From assembly GCA_964424035.1 (NCBI GenBank), contig CAYRHB010000070.1, positions 1 to 19,621 of the forward strand: a DNA stretch of 19,621 bases, in the 5' to 3' direction. Below, piece by piece: positions 1-6,567 of the stretch (the stretch's first letter is position 1; each line of letters opens with the position of its first letter). The notes beneath the pieces were generated by a model. The model was not told the origin of the DNA, made no database searches, and was given only the letters and a program-made list of their open reading frames with translations. Position numbers and translations under genes: made by a program. The stretch comes from Leptolinea sp964424035 (GTDB taxonomy: Bacteria; Chloroflexota; Anaerolineae; Anaerolineales; Anaerolineaceae).

Positions 1-298
1 CACCCATGTAGGTCAGGTATTCCAGTACGGTCATATCACTATAAAGAGGTACTGATTCAGGCATATAACCGACCAATTTTCGAACCTGTAATGAGTTTTC
101 CAAAACGTCAAATCCACAAATCTCAGCGGTTCCACTTGTGGGAGGCATGTACCCGGAAAGCATCCGCATGGTCGTCGTCTTTCCGGCACCATTTGGACCT
201 AAAAAACCCAGGATTTCACCTTTTTCTGCGGAGAATGTCAATTCATTCACAGCCCGGCGTGAACCATAGTCCTTGCTAAGACTTTTGACACGAATCAT
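1..298 (-). CDS. ABC transporter ATP-binding protein, ABC-2/GldA type (N-terminal part; runs off window edge)
   Basis: This leftward gene is cut by the left edge; only about the first 99 residues are visible. The translation starts MIRVKSLSKDYGS and carries a perfect Walker A motif, GPNGAGKT, near residues 34-41, followed by the Q-loop region, where 'GYMPES' stands in place of the more usual 'YxPQ'. The N-terminal style (a short start followed directly by the nucleotide-binding domain, with TTTMRML after Walker A) is typical of ATPases that energise ABC-2 exporters, gliding-type (GldA) or Nos-type systems. The start at 298 is supported by AAGGAG six bases upstream. The permease partner would lie outside the window, so the substrate is unknown. 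The family assignment is firm; the transport direction (export) is inferred from the subfamily resemblance. Confidence 0.93.
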   Translation of the reverse strand, partial: MIRVKSLSKDYGSRRAVNELTFSAEKGEILGFLGPNGAGKTTTMRMLSGYMPPTSGTAEICGFDVLENSLQVRKLVGYMPESVPLYSDMTVLEYLTYMG

Positions 299-423
299 CC
301 TGTACTCCTTATAATGCAATGCTCAGCTTACAAATAAGACAGCCGCAGAGGCTGCCGGATATAAAATGGAAAACCTGATATTGAATGCATAAGGTGAAAT
401 GAATTTCACTCTTACCGCATTAT

Positions 424-453
424 TTTATACAACAATGAGGGTATGAAAGTCAA
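424..453 (-). promoter_or_regulatory. Candidate sigma-70 promoter for the ABC ATPase gene
   Basis: Read on the minus strand, TTGACT (448-453) is followed after 18 bp by TATAAA (424-429). Both boxes are close to consensus. The start of transcription would lie near 417, giving a leader of about 120 nt before the ATG at 298. Confidence 0.5.
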
Positions 454-498
454 TCATTTCAACCTGTTTCTAATCAAATCCTAATCTATAAAATATTA

Positions 499-528
499 TT
501 GACTCTTTTGCGGAAATTAAGATAAAAT
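499..528 (+). promoter_or_regulatory. Candidate sigma-70 promoter for hppA
   Basis: TTGACT (499-504) and TAAAAT (523-528) are separated by 18 bp. Transcription would start near 535, leaving a leader of about 80 nt before the hppA ATG at 616. No other box pair in the region is as good. Confidence 0.5.
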
Positions 529-615
529 TAAATAATGCGCATTTTTTGTGTTATCACGGGAAAGCGTTTTCTGTAGTGTCTTTTTTTTTAAACCCATCTG
601 TTGTTGGAGGAATGC

Positions 616-2913
616 ATGAATATCTTTGATTTAGCTCGACATGGCCTTAATGGCTTCGAGCAGGTAGCTGTTTGGTCTGTCATGATTGTGGCGTTCCTTA
701 GCCTGGCATATGCCTGGTTATTGCGCGGTACTGTCATGAAAAAGGATAAAGGCTCCGCCAAGATGCAAGAAGTCTGGGATGCCATCCGTGTTGGTGCTGA
801 TAGTTACTTGAGCCGCCAATTTAAGACCATTTTGCCGGCAGTTGGCTTGTTGACTGTCGCTATGTTTCTCAGCATTTATATTGCTGAACCCACCAGTGAA
901 GCAATAGCTGAATTCCCTGAAAATACCAGAATCATCATTGCCATTGGGCGTACGCTGGCATTTATCATGGGATCCACTTTCTCATTGCTTGTCGGCCAGC
1001 TTGGTATGCGCATGGCCATCCAGGCAAATGTCCGTGTTTCCGCTGCTTCTCGCCGTGGATTCAATGAAGCTCTGACCATCGCCTACTATGCCGGTACCAT
1101 CACCGGTATGCTGACTGACGGTCTGGGCCTCATGGGTGGAACGCTCATTTTCATCATCTTCGGTAAAGCAGCTCCTGACGTTCTACTTGGCTTCGGCTTT
1201 GGCGGAACTCTGTTAGCCATGTTTATGCGCGTTGGTGGTGGTATCTATACCAAAGCTGCCGATGTTGGCGCTGACCTGGTCGGTAAAGTTGAAAAAGACA
1301 TTCCTGAAGATGATCCCCGCAATGCGGCTGTTGTGGCCGACCTCGTGGGTGACAATGTTGGTGACTGTGCTGGTATGGCTGCCGATATCTTCGAATCTTA
1401 CGAAGTTACCATCGTTTCCGCTTTGATCCTTGGTATCTCCCTGATGTCTGTGGATCCCACACATAGCCTGAAGTGGATTGTTTATCCATTGATCATCCGC
1501 GGTATTGGTGTGATTTCATCCATGATCGGCACCTTCACTGTTCCGATCTGGGAAAGCATCCCGGTCAAATTCCTGCAGGCTCATGACGCGGAAGAATCCA
1601 TGTTCCGCTCCTATGAAGTCTCCAGTGTTATCACTGTTTTGATTTCCATTTTTGTGGCTACCCAGTACGCGAATGACTGGCGGTTGGCTGCCTTGACAGC
1701 CATCGGTGTTGGCCTGGCTGTGGCGTTCAATCCGTTGACTTCCTACTTCACCTCTACGAAGAAAGCCCCGGTCAAAGAGATTGTGCAGTCCACCTCAACC
1801 GGCCCTGCTACAACCATTCTCTCAGGTCTGTCCGTTGGTATGGAATCCAGTGTCTGGGCTCTGCTTGTGATTGCCATTTCCTTCATTTTCGGTCTGACCC
1901 TGTATGCCGCAGATGGCCCGATCTATGTTCTCTACGCGATCGCCATCATTGGTATCGGTATGCTCTCACACACCGGTAACAACGTTGCCATGGATTCCTA
2001 TGGTCCCATTTCCGATAATGCCAACGGTATTGGCGAAATGGCCTGGCATGACATGGATGATGAAGAAACCAAGAAGGCCCGCCAGATCATGGCTGACCTC
2101 GATGCTGTTGGAAACACCACCAAAGCCATCACCAAGGGTGTTGCCATTGCTTCGGCTGTTATTGCGGCAGTTTCTCTCTTCGGTTCATTCATCACCGATG
2201 TAGCCAAAGTTCAGGCTCAGCTTGGTTTCCCGGTAATGGATTCCATTCGTGTCTCTGAAACCAAAGTGTTCATCGGTTTGCTGCTGGGTGGTGCCCTCCC
2301 GTGGCTGATCAGTTCCCTGTCGATCCGTTCCGTTTCCCGTGCGGCTGGCCAGATTGTGGAAGAAGTCCGTAAACAGTTCCATATCCCCGGTATCATGGAA
2401 GGTACTGTCAAACCGGATTATGCCCGCGTTGTTGAGATCTCAACCCGTTCCTCCCAGAAGGAACTGATCCCGATGGTAACCATCTCCATTGCCATGCCAC
2501 TGCTGGTCGGTTTGATCCTGCAGGTGGAAGCTCTGGGTGGTTTCCTGGCCGGTGTCATTCTCTCCGGACAGCTTCTGGCGGTGTTCATGTCCAACGCCGG
2601 TGGTGCCTGGGACAACTCTAAGAAAGCCATCGAAGATGAACCGCGCGATCTGGTTGCCAATACCGGTAAAGGCTCTGAACGCCACAAAGCTGGTGTTGTC
2701 GGCGATACCGTGGGTGATCCTTTGAAAGACACGGCTGGCCCGGCTCTGAACCCGATGATCAAAGTTGTGAACATGGTCAGTCTGCTGGCTGCCCCGATCA
2801 TTGTAAAGATCACAGATCTGGGTGTGGGCGGATGGATTGCCATAATCGTTTTGGCTGCCGGTTTAATCTGGAGTATTATGGAAAGCAAGCGGCCGACTGC
2901 TGAGATCAAGTAG
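616..2913 (+). CDS. hppA: Membrane-bound proton-translocating pyrophosphatase (K+-independent type)
   Basis: This 765-aa polytopic membrane protein hydrolyses pyrophosphate and pumps H+ across the cytoplasmic membrane. Family hallmarks are present: DVGADLVGKVE at about 216-226, DNVGDCAGMAADIFESYE from about 246, and the C-terminal GDTVGDPLKDTAGPALNP block from about 696. All of these contribute to the Mg-PPi site. The motif GNTTKAITKG has Lys at about 503 and Thr at about 506. In the established classification, Lys and Thr at these positions replace the Ala and Gly of K+-dependent enzymes, so this is predicted to be a K+-independent H+ pump rather than a Na+ pump. Length and a 16-helix-type hydrophobicity pattern fit the family. 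An upstream in-frame TTG at 601 was rejected: the ATG at 616 has GGAGG five bases upstream (606-610). The gene is transcribed alone, from its own promoter to its own terminator. Confidence 0.98.
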   Translation: MNIFDLARHGLNGFEQVAVWSVMIVAFLSLAYAWLLRGTVMKKDKGSAKMQEVWDAIRVGADSYLSRQFKTILPAVGLLTVAMFLSIYIAEPTSEAIAEFPENTRIIIAIGRTLAFIMGSTFSLLVGQLGMRMAIQANVRVSAASRRGFNEALTIAYYAGTITGMLTDGLGLMGGTLIFIIFGKAAPDVLLGFGFGGTLLAMFMRVGGGIYTKAADVGADLVGKVEKDIPEDDPRNAAVVADLVGDNVGDCAGMAADIFESYEVTIVSALILGISLMSVDPTHSLKWIVYPLIIRGIGVISSMIGTFTVPIWESIPVKFLQAHDAEESMFRSYEVSSVITVLISIFVATQYANDWRLAALTAIGVGLAVAFNPLTSYFTSTKKAPVKEIVQSTSTGPATTILSGLSVGMESSVWALLVIAISFIFGLTLYAADGPIYVLYAIAIIGIGMLSHTGNNVAMDSYGPISDNANGIGEMAWHDMDDEETKKARQIMADLDAVGNTTKAITKGVAIASAVIAAVSLFGSFITDVAKVQAQLGFPVMDSIRVSETKVFIGLLLGGALPWLISSLSIRSVSRAAGQIVEEVRKQFHIPGIMEGTVKPDYARVVEISTRSSQKELIPMVTISIAMPLLVGLILQVEALGGFLAGVILSGQLLAVFMSNAGGAWDNSKKAIEDEPRDLVANTGKGSERHKAGVVGDTVGDPLKDTAGPALNPMIKVVNMVSLLAAPIIVKITDLGVGGWIAIIVLAAGLIWSIMESKRPTAEIK

Positions 2914-2930
2914 TTCGTTTTGATTGTATT

Positions 2931-2963
2931 AAAAGCGGAATTGAGTGATCAATTCCGCTTTTT
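2931..2963 (+). terminator. Rho-independent terminator of hppA
   Basis: A perfect 13-bp stem AAAAGCGGAATTG / CAATTCCGCTTTT (2931-2943 and 2950-2962) encloses a 6-nt loop and ends in a T5 run. It begins 17 bp after the hppA stop codon. Confidence 0.95.
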
Positions 2964-2977
2964 GATTCTCTCCGGTC

Positions 2978-2986
2978 TGATAGAAT
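2978..2986 (+). promoter_or_regulatory. Candidate extended -10 promoter for the monooxygenase/ADH pair
   Basis: TG-A-TAGAAT forms an extended -10 element just after the hppA terminator and about 28 bp before the next start codon. The -35 match is weak (TTTTTG at 16 bp spacing), which is tolerable with an extended -10. Confidence 0.4.
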
Positions 2987-3014
2987 TTATGAAATATCGA
3001 GTAAGGAGAATATC

Positions 3015-3326
3015 ATGCATATTGTCCATGTACATGTCCATGTGAAATCGAACAGGGTTGAAGCATTTATCGAAGCCACATTGAAAAATGCCAGAAACAG
3101 TATCAAAGAACCGGGTATTGCCAGGTTTGATGTGATTCAAGATACCAAAGACCCGACCCGCTTTGTTCTTGTTGAGGTGTACAAGACTCCGGATGATGCT
3201 CAACGGCATAAGGAGACTTCTCATTATCTCACCTGGCGCGAGACTGTGGCAGACATGATGGAGGAGCCAAGGAATGGTATTCCATATACAAATATTTTTC
3301 CTGCGGAAGATGGCTGGGTGTCATGA
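3015..3326 (+). CDS. Antibiotic-biosynthesis-monooxygenase (ABM)/LsrG-like small protein
   Basis: This 103-aa protein is a single ABM-type ferredoxin-like fold. The N-terminal strand is striking, with alternating His and hydrophobic residues (HIVHVHVHV, residues 2-10). It is followed by the family pattern EPGIARFDVIQD, RFVLVEVYKTPDDAQRHKETSHY and a C-terminal FPAEDGW. This resembles LsrG (autoinducer-2 phosphate processing) and YgiN-type quinol monooxygenases in length and motif order. AAGGAG lies seven bases before the ATG. Its stop codon overlaps the start of the iron alcohol dehydrogenase (ATGA), implying translational coupling. A joint pathway, with small quinone or aldehyde conversion followed by reduction, is inferred. 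No lsr transport genes are nearby, so AI-2 processing itself is not supported. Confidence 0.85.
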   Translation: MHIVHVHVHVKSNRVEAFIEATLKNARNSIKEPGIARFDVIQDTKDPTRFVLVEVYKTPDDAQRHKETSHYLTWRETVADMMEEPRNGIPYTNIFPAEDGWVS

Positions 3327-4480
3327 ATTCCTTTGATTTCATTACGTCTCAAAGGATCCTTTTTGGGAAGGGATGCCTTTCAGATGGACTAAGAATTGCC
3401 GGATCCATGGGAAAGCGTCCTCTATTGGTACACGCCACAACAGGTGCACCGATTGAGACCATTTCGAACGAATTGGCGATGGATGGTATGCCGATAATCC
3501 CGTACCCGGTTGGCCATGAACCTTCTGTTGATCTTATCCAGGAGATGGTCAAATTTGCACGCATGGAAAAATGCGACATGGTCATCGCTTTCGGTGGTGG
3601 AAGTGTCATGGATGCTGGAAAAGCCACATCTGCCATGCTAACCAACAGCGGTGATCTGTTGGATTATCTGGAAGTTGTGGGTAAGAATCAACCCTTATCG
3701 AATCCTGCCGCGCCTTGTTTTGCAATTCCAACAACTGCAGGTACCGGTGCGGAAGTTACTCGTAATGCTGTACTGGCTGTACCGGAAAAGCGGGTGAAGG
3801 TCAGTTTGCGGTCGAATTACCTGCTTCCAAAAATGGCGATCATTGATCCCGTATTGACCCTTTCTGTTCCAGCGAATGTTACCGCATTTACAGGCCTGGA
3901 TGCGCTTACACAGGTAATTGAACCTTATGTATCGATAAAAAATAATCCGTTGATTGATCTGATGTGCCTGGACGGGATCAAACGAAGTGCGAAATCGCTC
4001 ACAGAGGCGTATCAGAACGGTTCAAATATTGATGCCCGTACGGACTTATGCCTGACAAGTCTTTTTGGTGGCCTTGCATTGACAAATGCAGGTTTGGGTG
4101 CCGTGCATGGTTTTGCCGGTCCCATGGGTGGAATGTACGAAATCCCTCATGGTGCTGTTTGTGGCATTTTATTACCCCATGTTTTTCGTGCCAACATCAA
4201 CGCGCTTTCCGAGCGTCAACCTGAGAGCGATATTTTGGCGCGTTATACGGATATTGCGAGGTTACTAACCGGTAACAGGAATGCCACCATGGAACAAGGT
4301 GCGGATTGGCTTGCAGAGCTTGTGGGCAAATTGAATATCCCCGGATTGTCAACATACGGGATTCCCCGTGAAGAATTCCCTTTGATCATTGAGAAGTCCA
4401 TAAAAGCCAGCAGTATGAAAGCCAACCCGATCACTCTGACTGAATCGGAGTTAAATCAAATCCTGGAAAACGCCTATTAA
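3323..4480 (+). CDS. Iron-containing (group III) alcohol dehydrogenase / maleylacetate-reductase-like
   Basis: This 385-aa protein fits the Fe-ADH family length. The N-terminal domain carries the NAD(P)-binding GGGSVMDAGK (about residues 91-100) and PTTAGTGAEVTRNAVL. The C-terminal helical domain carries the metal site. By comparison with FucO (D196, H200, H263, H277), the ligand positions are D193, Q197, H262 and H276; the second ligand is therefore Gln instead of His (DALTQVIEPYVS). H262 sits in GAVHGFAGPMGG and H276 in EIPHGAVCG. The catalysed reaction is presumably NAD(P)H-linked interconversion of an alcohol and an aldehyde or ketone; the substrate is unknown. The start at 3323 overlaps the upstream gene by four bases, and no other start is needed. 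It ends just before a hairpin terminator shared with the convergent degV gene. Confidence 0.9.
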   Translation: MNSFDFITSQRILFGKGCLSDGLRIAGSMGKRPLLVHATTGAPIETISNELAMDGMPIIPYPVGHEPSVDLIQEMVKFARMEKCDMVIAFGGGSVMDAGKATSAMLTNSGDLLDYLEVVGKNQPLSNPAAPCFAIPTTAGTGAEVTRNAVLAVPEKRVKVSLRSNYLLPKMAIIDPVLTLSVPANVTAFTGLDALTQVIEPYVSIKNNPLIDLMCLDGIKRSAKSLTEAYQNGSNIDARTDLCLTSLFGGLALTNAGLGAVHGFAGPMGGMYEIPHGAVCGILLPHVFRANINALSERQPESDILARYTDIARLLTGNRNATMEQGADWLAELVGKLNIPGLSTYGIPREEFPLIIEKSIKASSMKANPITLTESELNQILENAY

Positions 4481-4515
4481 AAAACAGAGCCTGGTGATTT
4501 CCATGCTCTGTTTAG
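4479..4515. terminator. Bidirectional terminator between Fe-ADH and degV-family genes
   Basis: A 9-bp perfect stem AAACAGAGC / GCTCTGTTT (4482-4490 and 4505-4513) has a 14-nt loop. On the minus strand the stem is followed by TTTTTT, a strong tail for the leftward degV gene. On the plus strand the tail is a weaker TTTAGTTATT, serving the Fe-ADH gene, whose stop codon touches the stem. Confidence 0.8.
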
Positions 4516-4532
4516 TTATTGTGAATATCTTT

Positions 4533-5378
4533 CTATTTACTGCGAATAAAACTGACTGCGATGGTACCGGGGCCTGCGTGAGTAAGAATCGCAGGTGGAA
4601 GACCGTAGATAGGAACATCAGAAATTCCCAGATTCTTTTTAAAGGTTTCTACAAGGAAATTTATATCTTCATCCAGCGCACCCTGTTGTGAAATACAAAG
4701 ATGTCCTTCATCAGATTTCGGACATTCAGCCAAGACCAATTCAACAATTCGTTCCAATGCTTTCTTCTTCGTGCGCTGTTTCTCAAAGGGTTCGGTCCTG
4801 CCGTCAACTAAAGTGAGTATTGGCTTGACCTGCAAAATGGATCCAAATAAAGCGGATGCTCCACCGATCCGACCACCTTTATATAAATACTCCAGGGTAT
4901 CCACCAAAAAAAAGATACGGCTGCGGGTCGAAAGATCGTTCACCAGATTGACAATGGAATCTGCATCCATTCCGGATTTGGCAGCTTTGTCTGCGATCAA
5001 TACGATTTCGCCAAGATTGCCTGCAATGGTCCGGGTATCAATCACCCGGATATCAGCCCCATCAAAATCCAGAGCCGCCACTTCTGCGCTCCTTACGGTT
5101 CCACTAAGGGCAGCCGATGGAGCAACCACTAAAACGGATTGTTTTGCTGCTACAAATTGTTCATAGATCGGTTTATATAGATCTGGTGGAGGGGCAGCTG
5201 TTTTGGGTAATTGATTGGAAGATTTCAATTTTTTGAGGAAAAGATCCGAGTCAATTTCAGAATCATCTCGATATGATTCGTCACCAAAAATTACTATCTG
5301 CGGAAGAAATGGTATGCCCAGGTCTTTTGCTTTGGCTACCGGTATACTTGATAATGTATCAGCAACAATCTGTACCAT
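4533..5378 (-). CDS. DegV family fatty-acid-binding protein (FakB-like)
   Basis: This 281-aa protein has the full DegV layout. The N-terminus reads VADTLSSIP, in place of the usual ITDSTxDLP. The middle part includes LPKTAAPPP (normally TSQPS) and LSGTVRSAE. The central motif DTLEYLYKGGRIGGASA is followed by KPILTLVDGRTEPFEKQRTKKKALERI, and the C-terminus has HAGPGTIAVSFI. Characterised relatives (FakB) bind a fatty acid and present it to the kinase FakA for phospholipid synthesis; no fakA is visible here. The start at 5378 has AAGGA seven bases upstream. The gene has its own promoter, with a palindrome over the predicted transcription start. It overlaps nothing and ends at the bidirectional terminator. 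The fold is certain; fatty-acid binding is inferred from the family. Confidence 0.93.
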   Translation of the reverse strand: MVQIVADTLSSIPVAKAKDLGIPFLPQIVIFGDESYRDDSEIDSDLFLKKLKSSNQLPKTAAPPPDLYKPIYEQFVAAKQSVLVVAPSAALSGTVRSAEVAALDFDGADIRVIDTRTIAGNLGEIVLIADKAAKSGMDADSIVNLVNDLSTRSRIFFLVDTLEYLYKGGRIGGASALFGSILQVKPILTLVDGRTEPFEKQRTKKKALERIVELVLAECPKSDEGHLCISQQGALDEDINFLVETFKKNLGISDVPIYGLPPAILTHAGPGTIAVSFIRSK

Positions 5379-5409
5379 TGATCATTCCTTTCATCTACCA
5401 GGAAAAATG

Positions 5410-5425
5410 GTAAACGAGCGTTTAC
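5410..5425. promoter_or_regulatory. Candidate operator of the degV gene: perfect inverted repeat at the transcription start
   Basis: GTAAACG-AG-CGTTTAC is a perfect 7-bp inverted repeat with a 2-bp spacer. It begins about 10 bp downstream of the minus-strand TATAAT, so it covers roughly +1 to +16 of the degV transcript. That is the classical place for a dimeric repressor to bind. As an RNA hairpin it would have only a 2-nt loop, which disfavours an RNA role. The cognate regulator is not in the window. Confidence 0.6.
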
Positions 5426-5435
5426 TATAAAAGAA

Positions 5436-5441
5436 ATTATA
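5436..5441 (-). promoter_or_regulatory. -10 box (TATAAT) of the degV promoter
   Basis: A perfect minus-strand TATAAT lies 57 bp upstream of the degV start codon. The -35 region would fall inside the 3' end of the upstream peptidase gene (about 5458-5464) and is poor (ATTAAA or TTAAAA), so an activator or sequence context may matter. Confidence 0.5.
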
Positions 5442-5454
5442 CCTGAAATTTAAC

Positions 5455-6468
5455 TTATTTTAATGAATCAATAGAATTCAAACCCGGTAATCCGCCGGCA
5501 GATTTGGCAGTTCTAACCGCACTCTGTATTGCCTGAGCCATTACTTCTACTGCGAATGCACCCACAATATTCACATCAGCTTTGCGCTTGCCTGTAGAAA
5601 TGGCAAAGATCGTATCGCCATCAAACATGGTATGGGCAGGACGGATCGATATCGCCAGCCCGTTTTGGCTCATTTGTGCCAGTTTATTGGTCTCTTCTTT
5701 GTTGAGGTCTGCGTTGGTGGCAATAACTCCGATCACCGTATTGGATGCGGCAGAAGCGAAGCTCATAATTGTCCGTCCTGCCAGGCTTTTCATGACTTCC
5801 AGAGTATCAGCAAAACGACCTTTTCCACCCAGGTTTACCAATCCGGCTTGAACAGGGCGGGCACCGGCAATAATCTGCCGGTCAGAAGGATCAACAACAT
5901 CCCCAAAGGCATTGACAGCCACAAGGGCACTCACAATCACCCCGCCACCAATGTCCATACTTGCAGATCCAATACCTGATTTCATAGCCTGTTTCATACC
6001 AAATACTTTTCCTACTGTTGCGCCGGTTCCGGCACCAACGTTGCCCAATTCGAATGCGCCGGCAGTTGCATTCTGACAGGCTGTATATCCCATCATTGCA
6101 TCCGGACGGATGGCTGCATTACCGATACCCAGATCAAAGAGTACAGCCGCAGGGACGATTGGGACTTTCACCACACCAGAATTGAATCCGATCCCGTGTT
6201 CTTCGAGATACTTCATAACGCCGGTAGCAGAATCCAATCCGAAAGCAGATCCGCCGGTGAGTACAACCGCGTGGATTTTTTCAACCATATGCATGGGATG
6301 AAGGAGATCTGTTTCGCGGGTACCAGGGGCTCCACCGCGTTGATCCACTCCACCGACTGCGCCTTTTTCAATGATAACCACGGTACAACCGGTCAGCGCT
6401 TCCTCATTTTGCGCATGTCCGACTTTGATTCCATCAATATCTGTCAATAGGTTATGCAAATTGGCCAT
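5455..6468 (-). CDS. P1 family (DmpA/ThnT-type) Ntn-hydrolase peptidase
   Basis: This 337-aa protein belongs to the self-processing N-terminal-nucleophile aminopeptidases of family P1. Motifs in order are DIDGIKVGHAQ at the N-terminus, GGSAFGLDSATGV, GNVGAGTGATVGKV, and ASNTVIGVIATNADL. By homology with ThnT, which cleaves between Asn and Thr, the predicted self-cleavage is between N243 and T244, leaving Thr as nucleophile. A 12-bp longer version from an ATG at 6480 is possible. The ATG at 6468 was chosen because GGAG lies six bases before it, while the upstream ATG has no clear ribosome-binding site. The substrate could be an N-terminal D- or beta-amino-acyl peptide or amide and cannot be told from sequence. 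It is followed 76 bp later by degV, which has its own promoter. Confidence 0.92.
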   Translation of the reverse strand: MANLHNLLTDIDGIKVGHAQNEEALTGCTVVIIEKGAVGGVDQRGGAPGTRETDLLHPMHMVEKIHAVVLTGGSAFGLDSATGVMKYLEEHGIGFNSGVVKVPIVPAAVLFDLGIGNAAIRPDAMMGYTACQNATAGAFELGNVGAGTGATVGKVFGMKQAMKSGIGSASMDIGGGVIVSALVAVNAFGDVVDPSDRQIIAGARPVQAGLVNLGGKGRFADTLEVMKSLAGRTIMSFASAASNTVIGVIATNADLNKEETNKLAQMSQNGLAISIRPAHTMFDGDTIFAISTGKRKADVNIVGAFAVEVMAQAIQSAVRTAKSAGGLPGLNSIDSLK

Positions 6469-6483
6469 GATCGGCTCCATTCT

Positions 6484-6513
6484 TTGATAAAAGCATAATG
6501 AAGATTATATAAT
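6484..6513 (+). promoter_or_regulatory. Sigma-70 promoter of gnd-zwf
   Basis: TTGATA (6484-6489) and a perfect TATAAT (6508-6513) lie 18 bp apart. The start would be near 6520, about 48 nt before the gnd ATG at 6568. The -10 box lies within a perfect palindrome listed separately. Confidence 0.7.
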
Positions 6514-6517
6514 CTTC
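6500..6517. promoter_or_regulatory. 18-bp perfect palindrome overlapping the gnd-zwf -10 box (candidate operator)
   Basis: GAAGATTATATAATCTTC is its own reverse complement over all 18 bases. It contains a TATAAT on each strand, so a repressor dimer bound here would occlude the gnd-zwf promoter and could also affect leftward transcription of the peptidase gene. Confidence 0.6.
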
Positions 6518-6567
6518 TATATAAATTTCCTTTTTATTCTTAATCAATTCGTAGATCGGAGTTATTT

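Larger units (their letters stand above)
299..615. other. Divergent intergenic region between ABC ATPase gene and hppA
   Basis: This 317-bp AT-rich stretch has no convincing gene. It holds one candidate sigma-70 promoter for each flanking gene, listed separately. It also holds a short inverted repeat CAGCC-GCAGA-GGCTG at 340-354, in the 5' leader of the ABC gene, and a T9 run around 581-589 that has no stem before it, so it does not look like a terminator. I recognise no riboswitch. Confidence 0.6.

Noticed and set aside
340..354. CAGCC/GGCTG inverted repeat upstream of the ABC gene as an operator
   Set aside because: It is only 5 bp per arm and far downstream of the predicted promoter; such repeats are common by chance.
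575..592. T-rich run before hppA as a terminator
   Set aside because: No stem-loop precedes the T run on either strand, and it lies in the expected hppA leader.
601..615. TTG start five codons upstream of hppA
   Set aside because: It would place the strong GGAGG inside the coding region; the ATG at 616 has ideal spacing.
2418..2909. 163-codon open frame antisense to hppA
   Set aside because: It lies wholly within hppA on the opposite strand. Its openness follows from hppA codon usage, and hppA is unmistakable.
3015..3060. Repeated CATGT motifs in the monooxygenase gene start as a DNA repeat
   Set aside because: They encode the alternating His-Val residues of the first strand and are explained by protein sequence.
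6469..6480. Upstream ATG (6480) as start of the P1 peptidase
   Set aside because: There is no good ribosome-binding site before it, while GGAG sits properly before the ATG at 6468. The protein family normally begins close to the latter.
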